Positions 1-13,349 of a stretch of DNA of 64,000 nucleotides are shown piece after piece. The notes below the pieces were generated by a model that searched no databases, was not told the DNA's origin, and saw only the letters and a program-made list of their open reading frames with translations. Position 1 is the stretch's first letter. Each line of letters opens with the position of its first letter. The position numbers and the translations under genes were made by a program. The DNA comes from Synanceia verrucosa. Taxonomy: Eukaryota; Chordata; Actinopteri; Perciformes; Synanceiidae. The stretch lies in contig CM056556.1 in NCBI GenBank assembly GCA_029721515.1, positions 24,695,669 through 24,759,668 of the forward strand, in the 5' to 3' direction.

Positions 1-1650
1 AAAGATTTCCAAATGAAAATGCCTCATTGCTTGGTTGTGTAATTCATTACGTTGGCGGCATAACAGTAGATCACGTAAAGCATAAACCTCGTTGGTGGAT
101 GGTAACGTTGGCATATGTTTGATTGAATAAGCTAGGGGCATGTCATGGCATTGCCTACTACCTGCTCACATAAATGATTCTATGCAGTTTGAAATAACGT
201 ATCTCATCACCCGAATGAAAACTCGATGAATTTGTGTTTGAAGACGTTGTTGTCCACACCCTCTTGAATTTTGATTTTAGACCCATCCTGCCTACCGCAG
301 TTCCAACCATGATGCAATGTGCAATAAAAAAGAAAAATGTCTGACGCTAGAAAGCGAATGTAATATCAAATTTAACATGCATAGTGTCCGTTTAAAGATG
401 TTTTGTTGAAAACAATGTGGAATGGGCATAGCACAAGGGTTATGATATATGTAGCATTTAGAGAATACATGTAGTCAGGAAAGGTCCTCATGTATACTGA
501 TGAAAAAAGTGCTCAGGGTGTTAACAGCAGGGTGGGCCAGTGACAAGATAAATGCTGACTACCCCAAAATACTCCCTGAAAGTAAGCCGGGCTGCTGTGC
601 TCACACTGCCGTATCATTATTCATCCCCAGGACTGTGTTCAGATGAAGACGTGTATCTAATGACGGGCTCTCAGGACATCGAATCATCTACAAGAGCGCC
701 AGTGACTGTAAATGAGTGCTTGTCGGCGTGCTTGTATTCACATTTTGTATTTATGACGGGGAGAGATTAATGAGGGTCTGTGTGTTTTCCTGAGTGCTTG
801 AAGGTCTACTGCCTGTTGGTGTGTGGAGAGACATGCTTGAGATATGTACTGTTTTTACTTTACCTGCTGCTCGGCCACTGACATCTACTTTAAGTTCATG
901 TCACACTCACCAGAAAAATAAATAATAAAATAAAAAATAAAGCATTAAATTGTACAACTTGTTGCTTTCCATCCCAGACATTTGTGAACTACAGCATGTA
1001 GATGAAGGGGTACTTCAGACAGTGCTCTGATGACAGGATTTTAAATAACCTTGAGTAAAGGTGAGATGATGAGCTCATCATAAATGTTACTATGCTGTGG
1101 TGGGGGAAATGTAAGTCGATTAATACATGTGGATTGATGGTTTTGGTGCCTTGGCAACACATTTCCAGGTTGGAACCTGTCATCTGGAATACTGCCATGA
1201 AAAAAAATTGAGGCAGACACTCTGCACTGCCGATGAATTTTATATTTGAATGTACTCTGGACTGGACTGAAGCGTTACATGGATGATATATTTTGTCATC
1301 TAATCCAATGGATTTTTTCCATTGCTTGTTCGATTATTGCAGAAAGCAAGCTCTTCTGGGGAAGAAACCGTTTATGACATTTAATAATCTTCACAAATGA
1401 ACAGCACTTTTTTGATTGTAAGTGTAAATGCTATTTAGCAGAGGTGAAGACCTGAAGTTAGGCTATAAATGAACCCCACCACTCTGGCATGACTTCACAT
1501 CATCACCACTAAGGTAGAGGTTGTTTGGTCTCATTCGACTTGTAAGGCAAGACATGTAAAAGCTTAAGTGGAAGAGTGGAAATTTTCTGACATTTTATGT
1601 CAAAGAGCAAAATTAAATCTCTTAAATCCCAAAGCGAGAGCCCTAAAAAT

Positions 1651-1866
1651 GCCGGACATTCCTTTCACTGTCAGCGGAAACCGTAACATTACAATAAAGC
1701 TCACATGTTGACATATATCCAGACAACACTTCCAGCAAGGGTTAACATTAGGGATACGTTTACAGGGTTGGGCTTATGGAAATAACATGCATATTTCCTG
1801 CTAGAAATGTTATCAAAGCGCACTGAACTCATAAACTATTCCACTGAGAATGTAAGGAATGTCCGC
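1651..1866. repeat. Imperfect inverted repeat pair
   Basis: GCCGGACATTCCTTTCACTG (about 1651-1670) is mirrored by GAATGTAAGGAATGTCCGCC (about 1848-1867). Only the roughly 25-bp ends match, and the 165-bp interior shows no further pairing. This could be the remnant of a small TIR element. Confidence 0.45.
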
Positions 1867-1959
1867 CATGACTTCACAGATAGAGCAGACTGCATCGAAT
1901 GTCACGTGATCACAACAATTACGTGGATTATATACAAATTATAGTGCAATACTTTTTAT

Positions 1960-2040
1960 GGTCATTTGTACGAATATTTAATGAGACCAACCTGCACTGT
2001 CATACAATGACAATAAAAGTTTTTAATTTGATTTGATTAG
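1960..2040 (+). mobile_element. Possible retroelement 3' tail
   Basis: CCTGCACTGTCATACAATGA followed by CAATAAAAG and a TTTGATTTGATT repeat is the usual end of a fish retroelement. A related end (TGCACTGTCATGTC...TTTGATTTGATTTGAT) occurs at 8200-8250. The body of the element is not identifiable. Confidence 0.4.
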
Positions 2041-3770
2041 ATGTTATTTCATCATAAACAGTAACTAAAACCTATTTTATATGATACATCTCGTGAATAT
2101 TCTACATTAAATGGTTTTAAATCCATCTGATGATTCAACAAAGTTGAGGTTGTTTCTATCCAATCTTTTAATGAAGAGATAGGTGGAACTTGCTCAACTT
2201 GTTGCTATGTTTTGCTCTCCCCAAGGCTCTACTGGATGGTCTGAAAAATAAGCCAAATGCAGACACCCAACACATCGGTTGGCGTGGCTCCTCTCTGGGC
2301 TCTCTTCCAGAGCTGTTGAAGTATCATGTCCCTCAGCAAATCATTGAACATAAAAATTGCAACACTCATTATTATGTTAATGTATTGGCTATAGAATATG
2401 ATGCCATCTGTGTTTTAGATTTCCTATTCGTGCAGTTCTGTCTGCTTCTGGGTCACAGTCGGGATAATGAAGACTTGAGGGCAGCTGCTGCCGAATCTAG
2501 GTGATTTAGCCTATTCAACCGTAGCATGGTGTGTTTTACTCTGCGTCTGTCACATGAACAAGTTTAATGAACGAAGTTCACTGAACACATTAATGTTTTC
2601 GGTGAGAGGTGAACTGAACGGATCAGTTTTCAAATTAACGGACGCACCGTTCAAGTTCACGTTCATTTAAAAACACTCGTAAGTGAAAGGTTTGAAATAA
2701 AATGTTGCCAGTCAACCAGAGGATTGCAGTGTGAATGCAGGTTTTTTTTGTGATGGCTGCTGCTGTGCTGACAGTCAGTGTCAAAATCTCAGCTCACCAC
2801 AAGCAAAGAAGCAATCTCTGCCGATCCATTCACCCATGACCCTTTGTTCCAGATCTGCTCACGTTCACAGCTCCTCACCATATGTGTGTTTTCTGCTGCA
2901 GGCAAACATCATATTGTACACTGCTTGTCTGTGCTAATACTACTTGCATATTTGTCTTTTGTGTGAATGTGTCTGCAGTGTTGTTAGCAAAGATGACTTT
3001 GTCCATTTGTCCTGCCATTTGAGAAGGAGTCTTTTGTGGGAAAACTGGAGAATGTGCTGTACATACTAATGTAGAAAAAAACCCAACACATTCCACCTGT
3101 AATTAATGGATCGAGCATATTTGTACAGTAGAAGATAAATATATTGCAATAGGCCCAGAGAGAAAAACAAGTCATTAATAGCTGGCACTGAAGCATTTCT
3201 GATACATACTGTATGTTCTTCAATTCTAAATTCAGAATCTATGCAATGTTTTAAATGTGGTGGATGTACTGTGGGTAAATAATAAGTTAGTAATTTGTAA
3301 TTACTACAACATCACTGCATCTATTAGCAATACGTGATTCAAAACACCAAAAATTGCTTTTTATTTTTACAGTTTTTCTCTACAAGCCATGCTGTTGTAA
3401 ATCTATTATTCTGTCAGTGCTGTAAAATGTATTCTGAACTCAGTTAATTAATATGCAAAAGTGTTGTTGAGAACTATGATGGAGCTTAGATAGCAATGTT
3501 TCTTGAGGCAGTTCTGCACAGGATAAGTAATTGCATTGGTCAAACTAAAAAGGTATTATAAGTGCCAAACTGAATAGCACTGAGAAACTGATCTAAAAGG
3601 CAACATATTCCTCAGGTAATGGAAAGAGCCCAGACATTATGGTACTCCTCCTTTGTGCTCCTTTCAGCTTCACTTTAAAGTTATTGTGAGGTGTGGTTGT
3701 CAAATGGTCTTAATTTGATACTGATGCCTCTATGTGACCAATTTCTTACACTATATTTAATTATTCATCG

Positions 3771-4064
3771 GTGCCATCTGATCAGCACAAAATCAGACAA
3801 AATCACGTCAGTTCATCAAAAATATCTTCAGCTCAAACTTCAGTGACTTCTGTGACCAGCCCACCAGAACAGATGCAGATCCGATGGGAGGTGGAGAGCT
3901 CTGTGCCCGGTAGCAGCAGCTCCTCCTTTGGCCATGAGCAACACTTTGTCTCACTGCTACTCTCGCTCCCACTGCGAACCAACACTGATGCCATACTGCT
4001 GGAGGCCCACGACGTACTGCACAAGGCTCTTAACAGCACTGGAAAAAGTTTCTCCATTGTGTGA
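3771..4064 (+). other. Open frame in a GC-richer patch, possible decayed coding sequence
   Basis: Bases 3830-4060 are richer in G and C than their surroundings and open on both strands (97 codons on +, 74 on -). The plus product has a Ser-rich middle, then HEQHFVSLLLSLPLRT and LLEAHDVLHKALNST. I do not recognise it. It may be a remnant of a retroelement ORF or a retrocopy; no poly-A tail or splice context decides this. Confidence 0.2.
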
Positions 4065-6897
4065 TCGCTTCCACGGTTTCCTACGCTTTCGTATTAAAAA
4101 TGGTTTGGAGAGTTTTTCTTGTCCTTGTGATTGTTGTCTTGTCTGATGTTGTTTATTTAGTTAGTTTAAAGCATACAGCAAAGCAAGCACACAAAAAAAA
4201 TGAGAATGGGTAGTTTCTATGTACCAAATATCCAGCTCAAGCAGGATAATATATCAGATACCTACAGTACAAGAATGACCGTGAAAATTTAATCAAACCA
4301 GTACAATTGTGTAATAAATGAAAGTGAAGATCTGACTCTATTTTCCTCTGCGGGGGCAAATTATCTGGAATGCCTGCTGTGCTGGAAGTTGGGAAGCGAT
4401 GAGGCCAGAACCATATCTGAGATCCAGGAAAAATGTTGTCACTGTATGTTTGTGCAAACCACAGTTACGTTGAATGTGGATGTTTTTGCAGCTGGTCGGC
4501 GCAATTGATGTACGGTAGCATAAGCGATGTGCACAGAAAGTGGTGTATATGGAGCAACCGCTATTGGAAGGTATAATAATGAGTATTACAAGCAAGCAAG
4601 TCCAGCTTGGTGAGCTTCAAAGGTCTTTTGAAATATCCTGTAGAATGCAGTTTGGTATAACATCACTACAAAGCTGAAGTAAAACAATGAAGCTGTCTTT
4701 GTCTGAACACTGAAGATCTGAACATCCTGGGCTATGTTCTATTGCACTGCATGCATTACATTATTTGGGCTGGCAGCATTTCAGCCTTATCCCAATCCAC
4801 TGGCCTTTTGGAGTGTGAAAGTCTCACCTCTGGATCCACATGCCGGCTTGAAATTCAGTTCTGCCCAAAACAAATTCTATTAACAGTCTCTTGTTTGCAC
4901 TGTGTGTCTCTATTGGCTTTATTAGCTACTAGCTCCAAAAGAGATTAAGGAAAAAAAAAGACAAAAACAAAAGAAATATTTTATTTTTTTTATGGAAGCA
5001 ACGGCATCATATACAACTTTGGATGACACAACATCCCTAGGTCCTTGTTGAGAAACATGCTGCAGGGCAGGCAGATAAAAACCTGTCCTCCATTACTTCA
5101 GACCAGAATACTGAGTGTCAGTGAACATGCAGAATGCACTCACTTCTTCCCATTCGGCCCTCGACAAAATGGTGCAGATGGGCAGCTGTAACCCTAGAGC
5201 AAAATTTGTTTTGAGCTCAGCTAGCAGCTGACCGAATAAGCAATATAACAGGTTCAAATGGGAGAAGGGGGATTGACGGTTGGCAGTTGGAGGTGCGTAC
5301 GGTGTAAAAACAGAAGCTCAGGGGGGGGTTGTAGGGCTGGTGTCAGATCTTAAGACATACGCAGACATGATGGGGTCTGAAAGGAGGGCAGCTTTTGAGC
5401 ACATTTGATCCTTGGCAAGGTTGTGTCATATCAAGGAAGGGGGGGGTTGGGGTCTGATTGGCAGCTGATGAGATGGAAACAATGTGTGTGAATGGTGAAC
5501 TGGTTAATCGCCCTGCTTGTCTTACTGTTGAGTTTTATTTATACCTTTTAAAACAGCCAGCTAAGCATTTCACAATGTTTTTCAGCGAAGCTGTGCTTCA
5601 TATTCACACTACTCTCTGTGCACATCCCACACCTGGGAGTCTCCAATTTAACTTGAACTGACAGTTTACATGGCCATATAACAACAGGGAAAGTTTCAAG
5701 CCCCTGAGCTTTGGTGAAACAAATTGAAGTTAGACCTGTGCTGACTTAGCAAAACAAGGTTTTAATAAAGTGTTTGTAATTCCTAAATGTTAACATTCTC
5801 TTTCAAGAGCAGTGTAATTAAAAAAACCCAGAGGAGGGTTTCATCCTCCCACAGAGGATTTAAGTAACACTAAGAGGGACCTGACCCATGAAATGTTCTT
5901 CCAAAAAAAGTTAAAGTAACCTGAATGACAGCCTCAGAGAGAAACGAGAGAAGGACCCCGGAATTTGTTCAACTTGATGTGCAGAGAGAGAGATGCTTGA
6001 GTAAATGTCATGGGTCCATCACCTGAGAGTCAGGTGCATGGCAGAAGTTGCAGGAAATCAAAGTCCATTGCCATGTACCTGAGTTGGGAGAGGATTAGGA
6101 AATCCCATAAATTCCTGTATGAACATAGTTCTGATTATATTCTGTATTTGTTTTATGTTTAACACACCATAATGGACTCTGAATGAATATTCTTAATGGA
6201 CAAGAAATTAAATATGTAATCCAAAACAAACACATTTCAAATTTTAATTCAAATTTCTGCAGCTAATTCTTTCAGACAGATTTTTTTAACAGAAAATGAT
6301 AATAATATTTCTCGAGATCACAAAAAACACAAGTTTGTTTTGTAAGAACTTGTTTTTTATACTGTACATAGTGTATCTACATCTATATATTTGCTTCAAC
6401 ATACAGTATATTATATATATTAAAAGTGCTCTGTGAATTGTGCCACCTGTAGACTAACAGACCCTGCTGGGGTGAAATGAGAGGTTTTTCAAATGAAATG
6501 GGGCTAACTGCTGTGTCTAAATAGTTGCTATGGTCTAATCTCCATTCTCTGGGAGTTCTGCCATCTTTGCTGTCCAACAAGTTCTCTTTCCTCTCGCTGA
6601 AGTAGAGGGAGACAACGAAGCTGAACAGATTTCACTGTATTGAACTGACAGGAGTTCTTCTAGTATCCAGTCAGGAGGTCTCTGCTGGTTGCTGTGCCTC
6701 TTAGAAACTGATAATGAGTGTGTGCTGTGTCAAAATTTGACAAGCTGATGTGATAACTGACTAGATGTGGTGAGAGCACACAGCACACCAGTGTGACTCA
6801 GTGTGGAGGGAAATGCACGGCCAAATGTTGGTTTGGTCTTCATTGTGGGCCCTGGAAGGGACCTGGGAATGAACACATCTGGTAAACAACAGAGGTT

Positions 6898-6900
<3 letters not shown>

Positions 6901-6937
<37 letters not shown>
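6901..6937. repeat. (GT)n microsatellite
   Basis: A pure TG array of about 18 units, followed by imperfect GTGTG words to 6958. Confidence 0.95.
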
Positions 6938-6946
<9 letters not shown>

Positions 6947-8129
6947 AATGTGTGTCTGAGTGCATAAGTGCATCAGTGAGTTTATCTGTATGAGCAAGCA
7001 CCTGTCCTCATCATGCCCTAAGTCCTTCACAGTTCACTGCCTCCTTCCAGCTAATTTCCATCCAGAGGCATCAAAGCGCAGTCCTGATTATGCTCCATAA
7101 CAAAGTGAAAAACAGCCCTAAATTACACTCCAGGCTTCCCCGCTGCGATTCATTATCGGCAGTCGTAGTGATACACCAAAGGTCACACTGATTTCTTCAG
7201 TCACGTGCAAAAAGACTGCAAACTGCAAATGGGTCATAGAGATTAATCTTTCCTCAATTCCTCATCCACGTTGGAACGCCTCCTTTTGTTGAGCACAAGT
7301 GAGGAGCAGAAATTAAAGTCTGCTATCTTCAGCTCTGCAATACAACTGGAAGGTGTTTCGCTTTTTTCTCTGTAATTGAATTTCCCTGTGCAGTCAAATT
7401 GCTTTAAACCAGGGCTTTGATTCTTCCGTCCACATTGATGACAGTGGCAAAGGAAAAACAGGTAAAAGTCTTCCCTCTGGTTCAGAGGAGTGATCAGAGC
7501 CCCACTCTCTGTGTGATAAATATGAGGCATTTGAAATGTCATGGCCCCACATTTACACAACTCTGCAGGCACTTCAAATCTCTTATTGCTCTTGAATCCA
7601 GATTTATATGTTTTCGTGCACCTCAAGAATGTTTCTGACATTTTCTGAGAAGAGTGCATGAAACAGAAAAAAATTACTTCATCTTACCTCTTCTTGCATC
7701 TCTTTCAAGCAGAGATTTCATGACTGAATGCAAGGTCAAAATACCTTTTTATTTTTTCAAGCGAAAGTCTTGCAGAATGAACACAAAACCGCAGCTGCTT
7801 CCTTACTGCTACATGCATTTTACATACTTGCAATTGTGACAGAAATTTGAAGTTTATTTTACCTTATACTTGGCACCCCAGCTGCAAGAAAATTTGTGAT
7901 TTTTTACAGTGTTCAACTACTATAGCATTTTGCAAATTGTGGGTGGGGATACCCCAAATTGGCCCCACCACAAGCACGAGGGACAGAGCTGGATTAATGT
8001 ACAAAAGTTTAATTTCTAATTTTCTCTGTAAATGTGCAATCACTTTTTGAAGCAATAACTGTACCTTACTACAGTAAAGAGTATCTTATTTTCTTGTAAA
8101 ACTTTATTTATGTCTATTGTATTTTATTG

Positions 8130-8130
8130 C

Positions 8131-8161
<31 letters not shown>

Positions 8162-8182
8162 GTTATTGTTATTATTATTATA
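8130..8182. repeat. (ATT)n microsatellite
   Basis: ATT units with two GTT interruptions. Confidence 0.92.
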
Positions 8183-8194
8183 ATACTAATTTTG

Positions 8195-8252
8195 TTGTAT
8201 GCACTGTCATGTCTAGACAATATAGGCCTTTAATTTGATTTGATTTGATAAC
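8195..8252 (+). mobile_element. Possible retroelement 3' tail
   Basis: TGTATGCACTGTCATGTCTA, then CCTTTAATTTGATTTGATTT, parallels the tail at 1960-2040. It follows an ATT microsatellite directly. Confidence 0.38.
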
Positions 8253-8324
8253 CTACTAGAAGGCCCGGATTCTTCCTACATACACTCTTTGTATATTCAG
8301 TATGGTGTAGGTATCCTTTTGCCT

Positions 8325-8745
8325 TTAACTCTTTGAATGCCAAGGACGTATATTTACGTTATTTGAAATAGAACACTTGAGTGCCAAAAACGTATATATA
8401 CGTTTTTTTTCCTTTTTTCTGCACTCTCACACAGCCTGTGAGTAATTTTTGGGGCTTCTGGGAGAGTCAGAGCATAAAGAGACGGTATACACCACAGAGA
8501 TCAAAACAGGAAGTGGAGACGATCGAGATTAGAGAGCAAAACAAACTGATAAAAAAACGGAACAAGGTCAAAACAATTTTTTTCATGATGAAATAGAGAG
8601 TATCTTCTTTCATTTGAGCTATTCAGTGTTTTTAGAGACATGGTACAAAATATTCTGTGCATCATGAAACATGACGCAAAAAGGACAAAAACGCTGGCAC
8701 AAGGCACTTTCTGTTTTCAAAAAGGGCTGGCACACACTGAGTTAA
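8325..8745 (+). mobile_element. TTAA-flanked miniature element, copy 1 (piggyBac-like MITE)
   Basis: The 413-bp element (8329-8741) lies between TTAA at 8325-8328 and TTAA at 8742-8745. The left end reads CTCTTTGAATGCCA, and the reverse complement of the right end reads CTCAGTGTGTGCCA. A subterminal AACGTATATATACGTT palindrome sits at 8389-8404. TTAA duplications point to piggyBac-type transposition, and there is no transposase. Open frames inside (8381-8596 and 8501-8707) recur in the other two copies because the DNA is repeated, not because a protein is conserved. Confidence 0.75.
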
Positions 8746-11740
8746 AAATGCTAAATGCGAGATCGGGCCTCTATAAGTTGCCTCTGTGTGGCTCAACATG
8801 CCGACTGCTTAGCAACGATAGCAGTGAAAACAGCAGAAACAGCGCTTATCTGACAGTGCTAATGCAAAGCGAAGAGAAGTTGAAACACACAGAGAGACTC
8901 TGTTCTCTTCTCATGAAGACATTTCAAGCAGCTCTCTGCTGTTGTATTAATGCTCTGAATATCATATAAAACACCTTTAAATATCCATCAGGGTGTGAGG
9001 GTTATGAATTATTTTAGACTCAACTTTCTGCCACAGTTAGAACAACTTTGCTTTATCTTAGACTACTAGTTGAGATTTCTGTCAGGTTGCTTAGGTTACA
9101 GAAAAGTGGAATTTCTTCATGATGACAAATGCATTACTTCTCTCTCACCCATCTCATTTCATTCAGTGGTTCAGAGGTTCATGGCAACATCTGACCAGTT
9201 AAAATGCAGTTTGATCAATGACTGCATTCCACATTAATCTCACTTAATGTCAGCTGGTAGTAAAAAACTGCCTCTCTGCCTCACGCAATCTCCATTCTTG
9301 CTTTCATTACGTGCAGAAAAAGAGACATAATTTTAAGGCAGTGGATATATGATTTTGATGAAGAATGTTTTCGAGAGGGATCGCTTTTGCTGTCAATCTC
9401 CTGGGTGAAGACAGATCAAGAATCTCAACAGACTAATGCTTGCTTCTTGCATGCTTGCAGGGTGTTTTTTGTTTTCCTGAATAATTCAGGAATATTTCCT
9501 CCTCATCTGCCTTTAAATGTAATCAAGTCAGGCTGTAATTATAGCCTTTGGAGGACCTTTCAACGTACCTTCCAGGCACTTATTGGGAATTAGCATTTAT
9601 AATTGCTCTCTCTCTGTCCCGCTGTGCTCTGCTGATTTGCCGAATAGCAATAAACAAAACATGTCTTTGAGTGCTTCAAACAGGAATTCAATAGGGATCG
9701 TTCCTTTTAATCATCTAATACTTTGACTGGGGAAGAAACGTGTGAGAGCCAGACTAAGCCTCAGTAACCAAAATTCAGGTTTGGCCCCAGAAAAAAAAAA
9801 CAATAATCCATTCGGCAGCCATTTGTCATGTCGAAGTGTCCTTGAGCAACACCAACCTTCTCCTGCTCACTGAGCAAGTTTCCCTCTGGGCATCGACTCC
9901 TGTGAGTCCAGCTGCTTAACAACACATTTCGAATCTAAGTCTGTCAAGCTAATGAGCAAGACAAACTATGGACTCACAGAATGAATGCAGTCTTTTAAAA
10001 GACGTATATGGTGTTTTCGGCATAACCGTTAAAAAGTCACACCCAAGTGAAAAATGAAGCCAAGTGCAAATTCGAGCAGACATAAAAAAACAGACATGAT
10101 GTGCAAACACAGACTAATTCTAACCACGCCAGCAGTATAATATATTCATTTTAATCTGTGAACAAATCAGAGATATGGGTGATGATTTGTTTGCTTTGGT
10201 AATATGCTTTTTGCTTCTCATCTTTAGCATGATGCTGAAAAAAACACTGAAAAACTAATTTGTGCTTTTTGAAAAAAAAGATGCAGTCGTTTGCTGTCAT
10301 TTTCCTTGCAACCTGAGGCCTAATATTTAAAGCTCACATTTCATTCAATTTTCAGTTCATGCTTGCATTGTTTTTTTCTTTTTTTTTGTAGTTTCTGACA
10401 TGATCACATGTTATGGTATTAAAAAAAATGTGAATTTCCTCGTAATGTATGCCTGAAAATGCCTGTTAATTAGAAAAAAGAACAAAATTTAATGGAATTG
10501 TTTTGCGAGGCAGCTGCTTGGGTCCATTCACATACACCACAACCAGAAATCAACCAGAAATAAGCTGAGACACATTTCTAATATTTAAAACCATTATTGA
10601 TCATTGGTGAGATTACAAAATCACAGAAATCCTGACAGCAAAGTTTCTGAATGATGGACTGTCTTCATGGATTGAACATTTTCATCATTTCACTTTATTT
10701 ATTCAGCACTTAAACATCATAATGAAAAAGTAAAGATCACTTTTTAAAATATTGGACCTTTAATAATACAGTTTAACAAAAACAGCTGCTCCACTGATTT
10801 GCCTCCATTCCTCCAGTGGTTTTGTTCAGATCATGGTGTTTAATGAAGTATCCAGCAAAAGTCAGGGGAAAAAACACTTACCTGCATTTTTTTTGTTTCA
10901 GCTCGGAGGCGTTCAGGGGTATCCCCAAAAAGACACGAAGCAATGTGCAAAACGATATGCTCTGTTCGATCAGACACTGAAACAGTTTTGACTTCAGTGG
11001 CCGAGCATACAGTATGATAGAAGTGATCAAAGATCCCTGTTTAAACTGGGAGCAAACCAGTACAACCACACTAGTCAACCACATATTTTAGTAGCAAAAA
11101 CAAAATGTTGCCATAGATATCCAGATTTGCTTCGATTCAAGTAAACTGGGTTTCCTTCAAATAAGACGTGAAAGGAAGCTGTAATGAGCAGCTGAGAATT
11201 CAACAATCACATCGTCTTTCTGAAACAACAAATAAAAGATGTATTTAATTGGATTTTGCTCGTTATCGTCTCTTATTTTTCATTGTCCCCTTGTTTTCTG
11301 TCTGGCTCCTTGGAAGTAAAGAGCATTCAATTAAATCGAGGTCCTTTCCTTCTAAACAGCAGGCAGCCGCTGATGTGCATGGGGTGAGGGGATGGCTAAC
11401 CGCTGGGTGATGTGTGGTTCATGGATCACTTAGTTCTGGGGCTCTCAGGGAGTCTGTGTTTAAGTGTAGCCTCCTTAAGGGCTGAATTACCCCTCTGATC
11501 ATCATCCACGCATCACTTTAAAGATGATGGAAAATTAAGACAAAGCACATTTACAAACAAATTTGTGTAAATCCTGCAGGTTGGAAGGTTTTAAAAAAAA
11601 TCCATGTCTGTCCTAGCCGCCCTCAGTGGACATGCTGTTGTGTTACCCTTTCCTAAAAGTTGATAACTCATTAAATATTCATCTGCATGCTAGGTCACTA
11701 ATAGCGACCTGCAGCAATTACATTCAGGTAAGAAGAGTGT
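8746..11740. other. Gene-poor stretch
   Basis: No gene seen. Apart from the small SINE-like echo at 9826-9846 it is AT-rich unique sequence with A/T runs (9788-9801, 10370-10390). Confidence 0.6.
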
Positions 11741-12025
11741 GACCGTCATCTCTGACCTGCATGAATCATATCCTGTGGCATGTAAAGTATTATTGTGCCA
11801 TAATGAAATATTCAAATGCGGCCTGCATGTTTGCAGCACGGTGGAGCTGGTAAGTCTGTAATGATGACATCACGGCCTGGGAGGAAGAAATGGGATTCAT
11901 GGGAAATGAATCAGAGTCTCTGGGACTCTCAGTGTGACTGATGAGGCCAGGAAGTGGGTCAGAACCACAGGTTGGTTGGCTGCACAACTGGGCCAAGGCG
12001 TACAACGCCCGGGGCGATGAAGGAG
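11741..12025 (+). repeat. Inverted duplicate, copy A (121-bp identical core)
   Basis: This copy reappears in reverse orientation at 34075-34378. The core 11874-11994 is identical to 34129-34249 over 121 bp by direct reading. The left flank (11741-11873) matches at about 87% over the 85 bp I aligned closely, with small indels further out. It has no TIRs, no poly-A tail and no target duplication. Within it, TTTGCAG-CACGGTGGAGCTG-GTAAGT (about 11830-11855) looks like an acceptor, a 13-nt exon and a donor, and the same arrangement occurs in copy B. The minus strand is open for 71 codons in this copy. It could be a duplicated conserved non-coding element or a low-copy repeat; no gene identity is claimed. 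Confidence 0.85.
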
Positions 12026-13349
12026 CATCTGTGCTTTTGCAAAAATGGTGCTCACTTTAAACCAATTCCCTCATTAGCATCTGATTCTTCGATCTGTTTT
12101 TTTTCTCTCCTGAAGATTCCAGAACAGGTGTGAAAGTATCAACAAACGGCAACAGTAACCCTTTAAATAGACTTGGATCCATGTCTGAACTAAATTTTTG
12201 GATCTCTTTAAACCTGCACGTTCACAGATGTGGGCAGTGAGGAAAGAATACCTGGCAGCTGAAAATGGCTTCACTAAGATAAACCAATAAGTGAGTCATG
12301 CATTACACATGAGCTGCTCGGTTTGGATGTGCTCTCCCAGAGCTTTTAAAGGAACTCATTCCCATTTTAATCACACCAGGGGTTCAATTAATCATTGCAC
12401 GGTTTCAGGGTGAAATTGATGAATATTCAGTTGCCAAGTGAAATGACTTCTGACCCCAGTTATACTTGAATATACATACTTGAATATGTGCCGTTGCAAT
12501 CTCTTGAGGAGTGGCATCATACCACTCCCAAAGTCGCTTCTTTTTATTTGTAAAGCATGTTGCGTCTGTTTTCATGGGATAAAAAAAAACATTTGAAAAT
12601 AGAAATGTGACAGCTCTATTTTTGGAAATAACGAGGCATGAATGGAGAATAAAAGATCTTGGCAGTGCTCTGCGTATTCATCCCTTTCTCTGTGTGATCG
12701 GAGCGCCCTGGAGGCTCTGGGAGAGGCGAATAAGAGCAGATCCAAGCCTCGTAGAGACAAGACAAATGGCTCTTTAACCAGATGCCGACTGTCATGTGTT
12801 TTCTGAGGTTCATTAAAAAGTTGACAGTGAATTATTCGTTAATGCCCATGACATACACAGTTTCACTTGCCGCTTCTTTTCGTTGACAGGGGATTTCTTT
12901 ATTGGAAACACCCATACAGCGCAGGGATTTTATAACCCAATCCTTCACAATCCCATAACTAAGCAGTGTGCTTATCCAGCCTGGTCTCTTACACATTAAG
13001 AAACAGCATTGTCAATTACATTTTCTTGACATTTTCTTCTTTTTGCAAAAGTGTTTTCTCCTGGTTTGTACTTGACTTATCACAAATACATTGAATCAAA
13101 GTTAGCATCAGTCCAAAGAGGAGTTTTGGGTGGATGTACTGGGTGAAACCAAAAGTACTTACCTTTACCCAAAACATAATCTTTTACTAGACTTTTTGCA
13201 ATTGTTGCGTTGCAGACATTGTCCTTGGTCAAACCTGGAACTTCACCTATGAATGTACTGTCTTCATGAATGCTATTGTATTGTTTAGAATGTGACAGTA
13301 GAGTAGAGCAACCGAGCCGTACAAAATGAAAATTGATGTAAAGGACGCA

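Larger units (their letters stand above)
1..6900. other. Gene-poor stretch
   Basis: No supportable gene. Besides the features listed separately, 2550-2690 has several GAAC/GTTC words (CATGAACAAGTTTAATGAAC...GTTCACGTTCATTT) that suggest a decayed DNA element. Poly-A/T and G runs occur at 4950-4990 and 5320-5450. Confidence 0.6.

Noticed and set aside
8381..8596. Conserved small protein shared with 22562-22759 and 41174-41380
   Set aside because: All three lie inside copies of the same TTAA-flanked miniature element, so the similarity is DNA repeat identity. Frames on the opposite strand are equally shared.
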